A DNA stretch of 64,000 nucleotides from Fasciolopsis buskii (GCA_008360955.1 LUCM01000715.1:1-64000); one strand, 5' to 3'. Positions 23,600 to 37,075 are shown, numbered from the stretch's first letter. The notes: generated from the letters alone by a model not told the origin. Numbers and translations are program-made.

Positions 23600-26500
23600 T
23601 GGGATAATTTAGGGGAGCTTTCAAAACAAGCAGCGATATCGGAGCCTGAGTCGCCTATCCCCGGTAATATCCCGGTTTTTGGAAGCGATTTAGTATACAG
23701 AGTTCGATACGTGCCATCTTGGCTATTGTGAACGTTCCGTAGGTTTAGTGACAGTCTGTCATAATCAGCCGGAACGTAAACCGGGGATAACTAGCAACTG
23801 AAGTATAATAATAACTCCGCTTTAACTATATGATTGTCCATTGTACTCCTGTGTGATCCAAGCAAAGTATCATGAAATCCATTGCGAAACCGGATTATGG
23901 TGCAGGAGAACACGAAGCGCGAAAGCACATTTTTGTGGGATAAATCCTGTTTCCGTTTGTGTTGAATTTTTCACACTCCGACTTCTCTTTTTACCCCCGT
24001 GCCACATGATTTTCTCCTGGTATATATACTGTCCAAATAGCGTTTGGGACTTGCTATGGATAGCAAAAATTGGGATCTGCTATGGAGGACAGTAAAACAT
24101 GAAATGTGTTGCCTCTTTTTAGAAGCCGGTGGCCAATGTTCGGGATTACACGCCAGTCGCCGAGCCTGCTGGGACCTAATGAGTATGAATTAATTCACGC
24201 ACTACTGGAGGAGAAACGCAACGGTACTATTCCTCGTAGCCAGTCACTTGGACCACGTCAGAATGTCTTCGTTTGGTAGTCAGAACTCTGAGTAGGCAAA
24301 AATCAGCGGCCTCAAGCAAAACTTCCATTGCTTGACGGTTCGCGTATTCACAGTCATCCAGACCACTTTAAATGTGCACTCAGTGAGAATAACTGTTTAT
24401 CTATCAGTGTGTGAGGAATATCATGCTTAAAGTAATTACGAATGCCATCTGATTCACATTGACGAGTGAATTTTCAAGTCGGATGATGACTTGTTAAAAA
24501 GAACGTCAACACATAATTACTGATAGTTTTTCGACATTTGATCGACCCCGGCGACTGTAATATCCGCATCAGTTGTTGGGCCACGGGCTCATTGTAACAC
24601 CCGTTGCTTCTCATGGTCAGATGTGGCTGTATGTTAACAGCCTTTCATGCTGGTTTAACACCTAAAGTATCAGAGAGTAACTCTCAACCGTCTTGCTGTC
24701 CGCAAATGGCATTCGAGAAAGGTTTATGACTTAAAAGAGACAGAGGAAACCCAAATTTTCTATGCTGGTTTTTAAATATCCAGAAGTTTGATTTTCAAAT
24801 CTGAACTGAATGGACTTCGGAGTGTATCGGAAAGTGTTACTGACTTTGAACAACTGCGTGCTGAATTAAGTTTAAAGTTAGGTTGTTAACTATGCAACAA
24901 CGATCAGTTCTGTTCCGTTGCTTTTGGTGATCTGAACTCCAATTATTCGCCATTTGAATCTGAAAAAAAATATGGCTCGCATATTGGTCATTGATATACC
25001 CAAACTAACTGCGTTGACACCGTATCCTGGTTACGAAGTCTGATATATTGGTATCCGTCGGATCCCTGGTTATTTCTGGTCGTTATCAATTTTTTGGTCA
25101 ACGTATGAGGCTTTGGAAAAAAGGATAAATATAGTAGCCTTTAACCGCTTAGAAAACAAACGCATGTGATAAATTCGATGAGTTATTCCGGTCATTCATA
25201 TGGCTTGTCGATTGAAAGTTTCGGTTCGTTTTTTTATTTCAGCCGATGATTGATTACTTTATTGATAAGATGCATGACGTAGAAAGATGTTTGATAACTC
25301 AATTTTGGATAAGTCATGCGCAAGATATCAGCTCTTTATGAATGCCGCGATCGTGCAAAATGTCACGATTATTAGGAGTTAGATTTTTTTGACAACTCCC
25401 TCCTCTGAATTGTGTGACCACGTACATGGGGAGGCCAGCAAAAACTAATGTCAAAATATGCCAAGAATCTGTTCGATCGACTGACAGGACATTAAAATGT
25501 TCGTGTGCAGAAAGATGTTGCATTCGAAATGATGTGCGAGGAAAACCTCTCGCCAATAATGGGCTAATGCCTTTCGGAAACAAAGGGACAGGTTGGACAA
25601 TCATATGGTCACGACTTGTGACGATGCAGTGTAGATCGCTCTAAGTCTTCGTGTTAGTTGCCGATGGATCATATCCGCCAAGCGTCCACAATAGCAGTGG
25701 ACGTTGTCCGTTTCGTCCCAGCTCTCAGCTAGGCTGCCTTCATGACACTTATTAACTTTTGTAATCATCTCTAAAGTTGAGTTGTGGATATATTATTTTC
25801 CTGTCAGTGGTCGATACTGAAGATCTGGTCGCTTCCCATGGTAGGTCTTTTAGGATGAGCCATTCTGTTTCTGGCACCAGCATAAAGAGAGTGGACTAGG
25901 TTTCAACGAGACGTAACAACCTAATTGGCTGCACCGAACAGTCAAAGTCAGCTTATGGTAAATCGCACGGCTGACTAGCCCTTCATCTGCAGGAAGTGAA
26001 ATCGATTTTCGCTTTTCACTTCTGAAGGAGAACTGAAAGCGCCATCGACCGGATTAAACGCCTGGAATTTAGTTCAGTCAGCCGCTACCGTCAGTAAGTA
26101 TGAAGATTCCGTCCACATAACGATGGTGCAGTGCTAGACTCTTTATGGCATTTCGAATTTTCCAATTTAGTAACAAATGTATCGATCCCAAAGACCATCG
26201 AATCCAAATATTCACATATGCTGGCATTGTCCTTTGTTCTATTTGCGATTTGTGACTGTACTTGCTGGATAAGAAGGCTATCGAAAAACAATAGCCTCAC
26301 CACCACTCTATTCTCTACGTGTCCGTGAGAATTTTCAATAAACTAGAGTTCCCCTGCTTTTTTACCAAGATTCTTTTTCCTGGTTGGTAACCACAATGAT
26401 GAAAGCCATTCGCAGTGTCGGTCACTACGCCCGGTTTTTTAAGCCAATGTTTTGACAACTTTCTCAGGTTCTAGTAATTGTCCTGTTGATATGCTGTCGA

Positions 26501-27220
26501 TTTTGCCGGTCGTGTTTTCACTTTTGTTAGGGATGTTCAATTCACAACCGAGGCGTCGTGAAGTTTTGCGATAATACTGTCGCATGGAACGTTTAGGAAC
26601 AGTTATACTATCAACCATATTTCGTAACCAAAAGTCGGACCTGCACGTGGTCGGAAAACTTGTGGTCGTGATTCAACAACGCAGCAATCGGATACAACAA
26701 TCCGGGGAGATCGATCAACCTAATTTTGGCATCTCGAATCCATTCAGTGTCAAACGGTGGTTCGGCTGCTGCTCGCTTGGGTTCACACGCTTACAGCCAA
26801 ACGCGGTTAAACCGCCTAACCGTTCCATCGACCAGCGCAGATCGCAGTGTCCTGATCGAGGGACCTCATTGGACCATTTCACGAAGTACAGACAGCTCGA
26901 CTGGATTGTGATTGGCTGGTCATTGGCAAAAATTCGCACTGGATTTCCGCCGAGCGTCCAGAAGCTAGGTCACAGCTCACACACCAACCTAATTTAATGC
27001 CAGACTCACAGGCAGACAGACTTCGCGCGGTGAGCGTCGTTCGTGTGCCAAACTCTGGACTGGAAGCTGAACGCGTTTGGGAAGCCAGCAATGACACTGT
27101 GGGGGACGGGAGGAAGTTGAACGGCCTAGTTTGACATGCGCACACTGCCACCACGCCTTTCAACTTGCGTGTGTGTACGGAAGTTTGTGTGCGTATTTTA
27201 CACCAGCTTGTTAGACCGCA
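23600..27220. other. No gene recognised
   Basis: A plus-strand 137-codon frame at 26584-26997 has overlapping frames on the other strand and no known domain; it is judged non-coding. Nothing else was recognised in this stretch. Confidence 0.45.
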
Positions 27221-27226
27221 CAGACT

Positions 27227-27269
27227 GCATGTGAGCGTGTAAACACATTCTACATATACCGCGTTTATT

Positions 27270-27312
<43 letters not shown>

Positions 27313-27345
27313 GCGGTATATACAGAATGTGTTTACACGCTCACA

Positions 27346-27350
<5 letters not shown>
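27227..27350. repeat. Long palindrome with AT-dinucleotide centre
   Basis: Left arm 27227-27268 and right arm 27307-27348 are inverted copies of about 42 bases with about two mismatches (TCTACATATACC against TCTGTATATACC). The 38-base centre is almost pure AT dinucleotide. Such a perfect fold-back could extrude as a cruciform or hairpin. It may be a short fold-back or MITE-like unit, or a microsatellite-mediated inversion. Confidence 0.93.

Positions 27351-27395
<45 letters not shown>
27347..27395. repeat. Compound microsatellite (AT)n(AG)n
   Basis: About 15 AT units run directly into about 9 AG units, starting at the outer edge of the palindrome's right arm. Confidence 0.95.
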
Positions 27396-27399
27396 AATC

Positions 27400-29670
27400 C
27401 TTATAGTTCCACATAATTTTCCATTGGGAATCGTTGCAGCAACAACAGAAATGATGTATGGGCGGCACCAGCTTTACCTCTGTTTTGAAGCTCAAGCTTG
27501 CATTTCAAAACCAGCCTCTTGAGGACTGGACGTTGGCATGAAAACTAATCCAGGTAGCCTATTTAGGTGGTACACTCTCGCAGTTACTCCTTGTGGGCCA
27601 ATTAGGCACCATAGACATGAATCTTTTACAGTTTGGCTACGTAATCGAGTGTTTGGGCCCTGTTGCCTTATGCATGCCCATTCTCAATACGTGAATGGTG
27701 TACATTAATTATTTTTCACAATATCGAAAGCCTCCCCTTCAAGTTACGTGTGCCTCTGTCTCCCAATTTCTCTTGACACACTGCCTGCCTCCGCTGTTCT
27801 GTGTTTGAATTCCAGCTTTTTACCGAAATGATATACACGGCCAGAACTGGCGGTGTTACTTCCAATGGTCTGTTTTAATCCTGTCAGGCAGTGAACTAGC
27901 ATTAACGATTGTGTTTGGCTTTCCATACACGGTGCCGACTGGGCGTGGCACAATGTAAAATTCACTGCTAGACAATTTTCCATCTGATAACACGAGATGA
28001 ATGAGAGTATATGCTGATTCTGTTGACCTATTCTGTAAAGCTTGTCCAAATTTAGTTTTACGAATGGGGCTTTTAATAAATGTTTGCAAATGCGCTGTCA
28101 CGTGTATAAAAGACGCAGAGTGACAATAAAAATGACAATCATGATACTAGTAAGTATACTCGATCAGCCAAAATTTGTTTACCCGGTAAATTTTGCAAAA
28201 GTTAGAAAACATATATGTTAGCAGCTTTCGGTCCACACTGTTGATAAATTTCAATAACGTAGGACTGATCCAACTGTGAAAAATCTCCGGCCTCAGCGAG
28301 ATTAGAACCCGAGAACGGATGCAATCCACGCATTTGTCCTGTGTGTGCTCTACGAATTGAGATACGAATCAGTCAGACAGAAAACGTTCACAGAGGTAGA
28401 TACAATGTGTTTGCGAAATTTGGTCGGGTGGAATGTCCGAACACCGTTTGACGTGCCCTCAGACTGGCACAAGTGTATGGGTATTCCAATCCCGCGGAGG
28501 TCGAAATCTTTTCACAGTCGGGTCAATTCCGCATTTGTCAAAATCTGGTAACCGAAATCTAATTTTTTTAAGAAACCACAAATGTTTGTTTTCATATGTA
28601 ATCCGAGTGATATATTCAAAACAAGAGCATCCGGTTTTACACGTTCGCAACAATAAAGTGACTGACCTGATTCATTCAAAACATCATTGGTTAATCAGCA
28701 GATTTCCGGGAGCTGCATTATGTTTTTGACGGGAAGTTAGATTTATTTTTGCTAGTGAACTGTTCAAGCTGCAGGACGAATGTTTTAATGAGCTCGAGTA
28801 CAGTAATCTTCTGGTTTGGCGCGAATTTATTTATTCCAAACTGGAGCAAATTTTCGAGCTGTGTCAATGCAAAACAATTCCATCCTGTTCCGACTTGATG
28901 TGTGTTGACCACCCGTCCGTGAATAATTAATTTTGACATACTTTACTAATGGTGGCACATTTCGTATAGCTGATCCAGCCACTTGTCGATTAAATAGGTT
29001 CAATCCTATTCCATCTAGCGAGCGATATTCACAAGCAATCTGGCTGCTTTTGACCACAACGACATTCCATCCGTTGGCCAAATTCCTAATTAAATTCTAA
29101 TTTATCCTCGGATTAACGTAGTAGATTGTATTCGACAAAGCTCACTTTCCAACTTCGCATTCATTTCATACTGTTCGTACCTGATTGGCACAATTAAACA
29201 TACATCAATCGTGTAATCAAACAACCACTATCATTTCCGGCCAGTAAAGTTCGAAGTTCTGATTTTTCTCGCTACCAAAGTTGTCAGTAAATGTTTCGCC
29301 CATACCGTTTCAGATGCAATCCAAGAAGTCTGATTTTAATTTTGAAATATATTACAATAACTTCCGTTCGAACGCTTTAATTGAATATTTTGTAAGTTTG
29401 CAGACAATCAATGAATTCATACATAGAATGCATTGATGATGCGAAAAAAATCGACAACACCGTTGAGAGATAGATGTTTAGCTCAAAGTGTATTTTTGTC
29501 TATTCGTGATACCATTATGGGATTAGAAAAGTACCCAGGAAACGGAATTCAGATGTTTGTGGCCATGGATGCGGGGAAATGTTCAAAACAAAACCTGTTC
29601 GGCGATATTCAAACCCATTCACATGGAATCACCGGTCAGTTGACGTTACAGTGACACATCCGATGACTGT
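27400..29670. other. No gene recognised
   Basis: AT-rich sequence with short overlapping frames on both strands, none recognised. No repeat signature was found apart from the tRNA-like unit that follows. Confidence 0.45.
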
Positions 29671-29677
29671 TACTGCG

Positions 29678-29760
29678 TTGGCCGGCGGTGGTCAGGCGGT
29701 CAAAATCGCGGCGCTTCAACATTCAGGTCGTGGGGTTCGAATCCTTCCACCGCCGGCCAA
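29678..29760 (+). repeat. tRNA-like element with a 14-bp terminal stem
   Basis: TTGGCCGGCGGTGG (29678-29691) is the exact reverse complement of CCACCGCCGGCCAA (29747-29760). Between them lie an A-box-like TGGTCAGGCGGTC (29689 on) and a perfect B-box GGTTCGAATCC (29734-29744). These are the internal RNA polymerase III promoter boxes of tRNAs. A standard cloverleaf does not fit well: with a 7-bp acceptor the T-stem has mismatches and positions 8-9 are off. It is therefore called a tRNA-derived SINE or pseudogene, with an unusually long closing stem. Related units are at 20993-21068 and 44022-44102 (minus strand). Confidence 0.7.
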
Positions 29761-29764
29761 ATTT

Positions 29765-31725
29765 CTCGTTTGGCATCCCCCTCTGTCGACCGCTACTCTG
29801 CTCCGGAAGTGTAGATTATTAATTGTTTAATGGAGGAAGTAAATGACGATTTAAAAATATGGGGAACAGTAACGAACACTGAGCTTTCCTAACGCCGTTT
29901 TGCTGCATCCGGGGTGTTGTGACGTTTCTAGTAATCAGCCAAAGTCTTTAACAAACAAGCTATGTTGACTGGCATGAAGTGCAGCTGCATTGTTGCAAGG
30001 TCAGTTATTTGATTTCCTGTGGTGAGTCTAAACGCAAGTCATGCTATACAATCCGATATAAATTTATGCTAGCCTGCTTGGACAACCAGCCAATGAGAAC
30101 CACTGCAACAGGTAGTCCTTAAATAAAAACATCCCTTGAATGCCACTGGACGAATGCGGTTAACCAATCAGGATATCTCTAATTTTGTGTATAAACGTAT
30201 GCGATGTAAATAAATTTCGAACGTATTTTCCCAGCTGATTTGGACTTCTCGTTATCTGCAGTTGCCTAGTCAGATCAGGGGCTGTTCGTAATTCGTACTG
30301 GTTCGTTATTACGACTGGCTAGATTCCGTATGCCGATTTCAAATGAGAACATATTATGATTGGCTAATTAAAGAAAGGTCACGCTCGAGTGTTGCTAACT
30401 CGTAATTCTTAACTTACGTTCTTATTACCGGAGAGTCTGGATTGGGTCCTTGTCGACCTGAAACCACAGAGAGGCAGCTCGTAATAAAATCGATATGAAA
30501 CTATACGGACAGAGAAGAAGTCCGTTTTTCATCGTTGCTGTGGTTCTGCTCTTTAGACACCAATGAAATGGGACATTTTGCTGATAACGAGCAACTCCCG
30601 GCTAGTTGGACCAGTTTTATGGTGTTCTATCTCCAGTCATCTAAGATGAACTCATTTAGGGGCTTGGCCAATAAACGTTGCTGATAAGTACTAGCACGCG
30701 TTACAAGACCGACATAAAGTGAACACTTCCACAACTTTCACTGGAGCGTTAAACGTCTTCACTACACGATGACCTGACCGAAACATGTTCCAAAGCCAAC
30801 CCTTATAATTTTATGTATTCTGTCACGATAAACCCCGATACCCTCAAGGTTGTCTTAGCAACCACCAGGATAGATGCTAACTTATCCCGAGCTTGAACTA
30901 ATGGAACGAGCAACAACAGTGCTTTAACAACTCCAAAGGACAGCAGTTACGTTCAAAAATAAGTTTATCGAAAAATTAATTTTATTCGTTTCCTAATAAC
31001 TCTACAGTTCTAACTGGTGAGGCCCAATTGACGTTTTAGAAAAGTCAAAAACAAAATAACAGCAAATTTGTGACATCAAGCGGGAACCAATTTGTTCATT
31101 CCTAATTTGTTATGATTTATTAATTGATTTAATTATTTTGTAGAGAATTTGTAGACGTCAACTCAAATTCATTCAACTCTGTACCGTACATGATCTCAGA
31201 TCTTGTATAGTTCTAGACCACTCCAAGTTGCAGGACCAAAGTTCCCGGTTCCCCGCCCCGTCGATGTAGTGGGCTCCAATGACTTTAGAGCACGCTTCTT
31301 CCACCACATTCATGCCTGAAGCCAGTCATAAGAAATATGACGACATAACCACGGCAGGTTCACTTCTATATACTTGTGCTTATTCCAAAGATCACATTGT
31401 ACCTTTGTCGCCCAGTGTTACTTAAGTACTCCCGGTCCCGTTTATATGACACTTCTGGGTCTTAGTTGGTCTCTTCGAAGTAATGAGTTTTCGTCTCAAT
31501 CCCATGCGATGGGATAAAAGAGCACGAGAAGATCCAGAAAAGCGAGACTCAGACCTCGTTGTATTTCTGGGATGATTGCATATTTATGAAGGAAATATAA
31601 TTTTCTTGAGTGCTATCGACATTGATTTGATCATATCCCAGGATGTTCAACCAAATAGTCAAAGTTTTAAATTGCCTTCTGAATGCTCGTCCTGAAATGA
31701 CAGGTTTTCAGTGGATATGAATTGC
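29765..31725. other. No gene recognised
   Basis: No open frame of note on either strand across almost 2 kb, and no repeat family recognised. Confidence 0.5.
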
Positions 31726-31734
31726 GGTGTGCCA

Positions 31735-31900
31735 TGCGACCGAGAGAAAAGTTACGAAATCAGAATAGTTTGAGATGGTTGAGACATGTTTTACACATGC
31801 CCACGGAACGATTGCCTCGGTCGAGGATGTTCTTCGAGGCAGATAATGGTTAGAAGATGGCTCGAGGTGAACACGGGAAAAAAGTATGAAATCTTTAGTC
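31735..31900 (+). mobile_element. C-terminal fragment of an RTE-like LINE
   Basis: The plus strand reads LRNQNSLRWLRHVLHMPTER followed by LPRSRMFFEA and MARGEHGKK. This matches the conserved 'RLRWLGHVLRMPTERLPRRALFA..GW' stretch near the end of the RTE-like polyprotein found in the other copies of this window. No RT remains upstream. It is the only C-terminal fragment of this family on the plus strand. Confidence 0.7.
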
Positions 31901-31959
31901 AGTGGGTTAGCTCATATAAGCCCATTTAGATTATCGGGTTGCGGTCCATGAGATTTATT

Positions 31960-33050
31960 CAAGCGACACTTAGAGAAAAACGATATGGTTCAGTGCTGCG
32001 ATCAGTAACATTCTTGGCTCTGAAACGTTTACTTTTCCATATATCATTCCTCATTTGAATAGATAGTAATTTACAGTTCCAACCAAAATCAAAGCATTTA
32101 ATCACAAGTTTGATGGCCGTAACAAAATTGAAACGAACTATTTTATACTATACTTATCGTATAGTTGCCTAAACACCAAGTTGAGTGATAATTAGGCTCC
32201 GGAAAAGATTACCTTTTTAAGCTTTCAGCTTGCTGTCTGTGATCGAGTTCAGAATGAAAACTCGATATATCTGCGCGGATTTAATTGTTCTTGGGAAATA
32301 TTTCATATTTAGTCACAGATGGCATAATAAAAGTTAACCTCTATCAAGCGAGAAGTCGGAGCAAAATGGCTGTTTGATCAAATAACAAAACAGCAAGCTG
32401 AGTTATCGACTTCCGCTGTACACACGGCCCTTTGTTGGTGATTTTGCTTCATACGGTTGACTATCAATTAGAGCAAAGAATTCAAATGACCCCGGTAAAA
32501 ATAAATAAAATATTTCAAACAGGCTTTGGTTGTACGCAAACGAATCCGTCAGAGGATTTCTACAAAAGTTCTCTTCTTTCACCAGTCTACTGTGCCATAC
32601 CTTAATTTCTGTTTTCTTCATGGAGTGAAGGTAGCCACGTAGAGTTCAACAGTTCACATGACAGCGTGAGGTGAGAAAATGCGCAGCGAACTTAGGTAAA
32701 GTGGGCATCTCACTTTTTCGTGATTGGGGTTCGGAAGATTCTTCAACAAGTCGGCTGGCAAAACTAAAGGATACGACGGTGAACCGTGGACGGTGTCGAT
32801 CGAGTTGTCTTTTTTTGTTGAATCAGAATGAATGAAGACACGTGAGTTTGTACACCTCGAGTGTGGTCCACGTGTTGGCTACTGCGGTACTCTTTTTTCG
32901 CTTATGCAGGCCCATTCGCCGTTGTCTTCCTTGCATAGGATTTTTTTCAATAGCAGCATACAACTCTGGACGAGTGGGAACGGTCATTGGTGCTTACCGG
33001 ATGTTTAACACTGAACGACGACGACGATGATGATGATAATACGGAGTCAT
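31960..33050. other. No gene recognised; short trinucleotide tract
   Basis: No coding signal. A (ACG)n(ATG)n tract lies at about 33015-33040, just before the CR1-like tail. Confidence 0.5.
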
Positions 33051-33054
33051 TTGT

Positions 33055-33425
33055 ACCTGTACGACCCATAAGAGTTATGGACAGGTGATACTAGGGACTC
33101 CAGTCACTAATCAGATGAAACGACTATGATTCTCAACCAAAGTCTTTGGGTTCTGACAAGAGCCGGTCCACAAGCCAGTAGGAGGCGGGTGACTGAACGC
33201 TTATCCACTTGGATTAAATATTCTACTGACGAAAATCGATGGACCGACTCATTTGCTAGCCGGAATTGATTTCCAAATCGGAAGGATAAAGGGCTACTCA
33301 GTCAGAACTCTGCCCATTGACCTTCCAGACTTGGCTGACCCATCGGTTTGAGATGAACCATCTTGTATAGCTCGTTGGGTCAAGGGGGTGTGCAAGCCGT
33401 CAATACACGTCAAGATGCAGTCGCC
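33055..33425 (-). mobile_element. 3' tail fragment of a CR1-like LINE
   Basis: Shares with the 52 kb copy the blocks 'cttgtatagctcgttgggtca' (52 kb: cctgtatagtttgttgggtca), 'gtcaagatgcagtc' and an 'aaccaaagtctttgggttctga' block near its other end. At 52 kb these sequences form the end of a CR1-like ORF and its 3' UTR, so this is a 5'-truncated tail of the same family on the same strand. No RT motif remains. Confidence 0.55.
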
Positions 33426-34099
33426 TAGGTGAAAAAAACAGCAAAATTAAGTAAAGCAGATTTCTCACATCTCGGTATTTAGGATCCAAAAGACCGTTTG
33501 ATCAGTCAGCTGGAGACAATGAACAGTGGCCATCGTGTCGTCACTTTCAGTCGGAAGGGGATGGTACAATAAAACTGTCTTTTGAAGGTTGACCGCCAGG
33601 GAGTCTTCTTCCTTCCCTATCCATGCAGGCCACTTTGTGCATTCTTTCTTTCTAATGGAACTTACAACAAAGGGCAAAAGGCAAACTTCAGTGGGTTTCT
33701 TCCTGGTGTTTCACGCAGTTTGTTGATGATGATGCGTGGCCTTGTGTTGGAAGACGATTTCTGAGACAGCTGTAATCTTGCTCCATGGACTGACTCTATT
33801 ATGTACAGTGTGAAAGTTGTATTGATTAGATTTGTCTACTCTTCGTTATTTCTCTCAACTTCTCCAGGTACTTCCGATTATATCAGGTAGGACAGATTGC
33901 CTAGTCTTTGAACTTTGACCCAATGCTGAGCTGTTCTATCATCACCGTTCAGCATTAAACAGCAAGACAAGCCTCACTGACCGCTGGATTTTCTTCATCG
34001 TAACGTTCCTATAAAAAAGAGTGAATATTCCTATGGAACAGGGAGTAGACCTACACATGTGGGAAAACATACACAAGCAAAACAATCTAAATGTACAAA

Positions 34100-35740
34100 C
34101 GTACATTTTCAATCATTCTGATTCGATAGAAAATGAAACGATGATCGACATTGCTCACGATTTAGCATCATATCCTTCGATGTCACCAGCCAGCTAGTTG
34201 TCGAGTCTTTCGGACCCCAACCACAAAGAAGTGAGACACCTAGTTTACCTGAATTTGCTGTGCATTTTCTCATTCCACGTTGCCACGTCATCTGCTGACC
34301 TCCACATAGCTATTTCCACTCCGTGGGTAGAATGTAAAGTAGAGCACGGAATGGTAGACGAGTGTTCGACATACACAAAACATGACTCAACCAACATAGT
34401 CTAGTAGGTTTCATACGATGAAGCAAGGTATTCTCAGAACCGGCACCTAATAGTAGATTCCTCACCCCCCACATTACTCACTCGGTCACTTCATCCAATT
34501 TTAGCGGTGCTACGTAGACACTGGTGGTCGAAAACCCCCAACCGAAGAACATTCGCACGAATATTCCACGACTCGTAACCGTACAACAGAAGTGAGCGCA
34601 CTGCGGTACAGTATATGCGATCTTTCAACTTCAGTGAAATATCAGGCCGACGCTCCAAGTGCTTCAGACCAGCGTAAGCTGCTCAAGCCCTCGATAAACG
34701 CGTGTTTAACTCTACTGCTGAGCTACCATTGTTTGACACGCAGCTACCAAGGTAGGTGAAACGGTCTACATTCGTTAGTTTCTCTCCATCCAGTACCAAG
34801 TTCGACACTACTGTCGCCCAGTCTTGTAAAAGCCAACCGGGCAACCGACTTCGAGAGTCTTTCTAGTGTGCATTTTGCACGGTCCGCGGATTCGAACAAG
34901 CACACAAATTTATCTGCGTAATCTGGGTCACATAGCTTCCCTCCACTTCCCAGTTCGACGCCTACATCTTGGAGACCTAAAGCATCTTTCATCATTTCGT
35001 CCATGACGAAGTCGAGCAGGAATGGAGAGATGGTACACCTTTATTGAATACCGATAGTCGTTCCGAATGAACTTGGTAGCTCACCGTATACCCTCACGCG
35101 ACCATAGGTATGCGAGTACAATGCTCGCAAAAGGTTCACGAACTTCGTCGGCATACCCTTCCTTCGGAGAGCACTGGATGGGGTTGTCCGATCGACTGAA
35201 TCAAACGCGTCTTTCAAGTCCAGAAAGGCTACAGTCGTAGTGCGGCGGCGTATATCGCACATTTCGAGTAACTGTCGAAGAGTGTATATCTGATCGATGC
35301 AACCTCAAGCTGGACGAAATCCAGCCTGATGTTTTTGGATGTTAATTTAGAGAACCAGTCTCGAACTATGCGGCATTATCGAAGTTAAGACCTTAGCGAC
35401 TTTCGGAATTATTTTAATGCCACGGTGATTACTACAGTCAATCCGTGTGCCCTTCTTGAAGATAGATACCATAGGGGGATCACCTCATGATAACGGAATA
35501 CGTTCCTCGTTCGAAATATCACGAATCAAGGAGGTAATTGATTTCACTAGAGCTTTTCTATCCAGCTTAAAAAAACTGGAGGAAGGTCGTCAGGATTGGT
35601 CACTTTTCCCCTATTCAAAAGTCGAATATTTGACTCTAATTCCAATTCCGTTTCGAGAGTCGAGAGACACCTCCCAAGGATTCGCAGCCGTTGGCCTAAA
35701 TACGTTAGCGTGTGACCAGCTAAACTGATTCCTGAAATAG
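34100..35740 (-). mobile_element. Decayed RTE-like LINE, RT to C-terminus
   Basis: Minus strand, high to low coordinate: NPWEVSLDSRNGIGIRVKYS and ALVKSITSLIRDISNEERIP (pre-RT linker, 35700-35500), VSIFKKGTRIDCSNHRGI and QAGFRPA (RT start), MCDIRRRTTTVAFLDLKDAF with DSVDR at 35262-35190, RALYSHTYGRVRVYGELPSS, ISPFLLDFVMDEMM, then DPDYADKFVCLFESAD at about 34930, where the catalytic YADD has become YADK. After a damaged stretch, LGVFDHQCLRSTAKI near 34530 and GWGPKDSTTSWL with NREQCRSSFHFL at 34290-34110 mark the C-terminal end. Several stops and shifts; the endonuclease is missing. A plus-strand endonuclease half of the same family begins 1.3 kb further on. Confidence 0.88.
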
Positions 35741-35744
35741 GCGT

Positions 35745-36790
35745 ATATATATGTTAAATATAACGGTGACTCCTGATATCGTGCCCATATTACTCACGTG
35801 GATGCATGCCTGTTCATGGCCATCACACTTAATGTTAAAGTGTCAAATGAAGTGGATGAAACGTTAAGGCAAAGAAAACGCTCCAGTTGAAGTGAAACCG
35901 CAAGCACTTTTCAAGATTCTTTATCCATGGCATCTGTGAACAAATACGCAGAAACTTCCTCCATTCAGCACTGTCGTGTTGAAAGCACTAATTCACCTTT
36001 GTTAAAGGTTGCTACGAGATTAGCAGATGCAATTTCTGTTTGTCTGTGGGAGAACATTGTGCGCTTCCAATCAAACAAAGTGCATGCAGCATTGCAGCAT
36101 TGTTTCATTCTGTCTATCAACCGTATTGATTGGGTAGCTTGGCACCAAACCGATGAGCTTAGATTTTAGAACATGTGTCTACAACAGGAACAAAAAATCT
36201 AGCTAATTGGTTGTTTTCTTGTTGATCTGTGTTGCACCTTTTAGTGTGGTTCAGTAGTGATATACCAATCTGAAATCTCAATGATGGTATTTCGTAGAAT
36301 AAAACATTTTGACTTATTATTCATGGAGGCTAGGTCACACAATGATCACTTGACTTGAAGTAGTAGGCTTTTGCTGAAAGTATGAAAGGTACAAAATTCG
36401 TGATAATTTCGCAGCCCATGAGAGGGGGTGCATTAACATGCTCACAGCTTCCAAACAAATCGAATCCCATATGAACTCAAAAGCGTTATTCAACTCCAGT
36501 TAACTAAGATTGAATTGAAATACCTCTTTGGACGCTTGAATTTTGAATCGAATCAGTCATTTCCAAACATATTATTGAGTATGGCACTTAGTTGCTGCCT
36601 CGTTGGTCTCAGGTTTGGGTATCAAACCCCGAGAGAGACGGGACGGGTAGAAACGGTAAGTAATCGATAAGAAATAAGGTAACAACCAGCTATCGGATGA
36701 ACCAACATGGTTGACTTGGCGTCTACTAAATCTCACCTGAGAGAAACTTGCTAAATGGAATCAACACTCCAACTTTCTTGAGCCAAGAAC
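35745..36790. other. No gene recognised
   Basis: Plus-strand frame 35927-36169 (80 codons) has no known domain. Otherwise AT-rich sequence without landmarks. Confidence 0.45.
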
Positions 36791-36794
36791 AAGA

Positions 36795-37075
36795 TGTGTT
36801 TGATGCTAGGACAAACTTGTTCAAAATAGGTGAATCAATAGTTAGGGGCCTGACGAACTAGTCTCCTGATCCTCCAAGTCGGCGGTTGATCTGAGTTAGT
36901 AGCTCAGTCGTAAAAACGAGTGGAAGACTAATTGATCCAAGTAGATGGGCGCCCAATCAGCTGTACCCCGCTGCCTTGCGGTCAGGTTCTTGTCAAAACG
37001 AAAGGCTTTGGTTGAGAACTCTAATCGTTCTTCTGCTTAGCGGCTGGACTCCCTAGCAGTACCCGTCCACCAATC
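36795..37075 (+). mobile_element. CR1-like 3' tail fragment, plus orientation
   Basis: Inverted relative to the copies at 11.7, 33.1 and 52.1 kb: 'ggcctgacgaactag', 'cctccaagtcggcggttgat', 'gaaaggctttggttgagaac' and 'ggactccctagcagta' are the reverse complements of their landmark blocks. It stops almost exactly where the RTE-like endonuclease fragment begins, so one element probably inserted beside or into the other. Confidence 0.5.

Noticed and set aside
26584..26997. 137-codon plus-strand frame
   Set aside because: No known domain, overlapping open frames on both strands, and no splice context.
27265..27495. Minus-strand frame of alternating Tyr-Ile
   Set aside because: It is the translation of the AT dinucleotide tracts.
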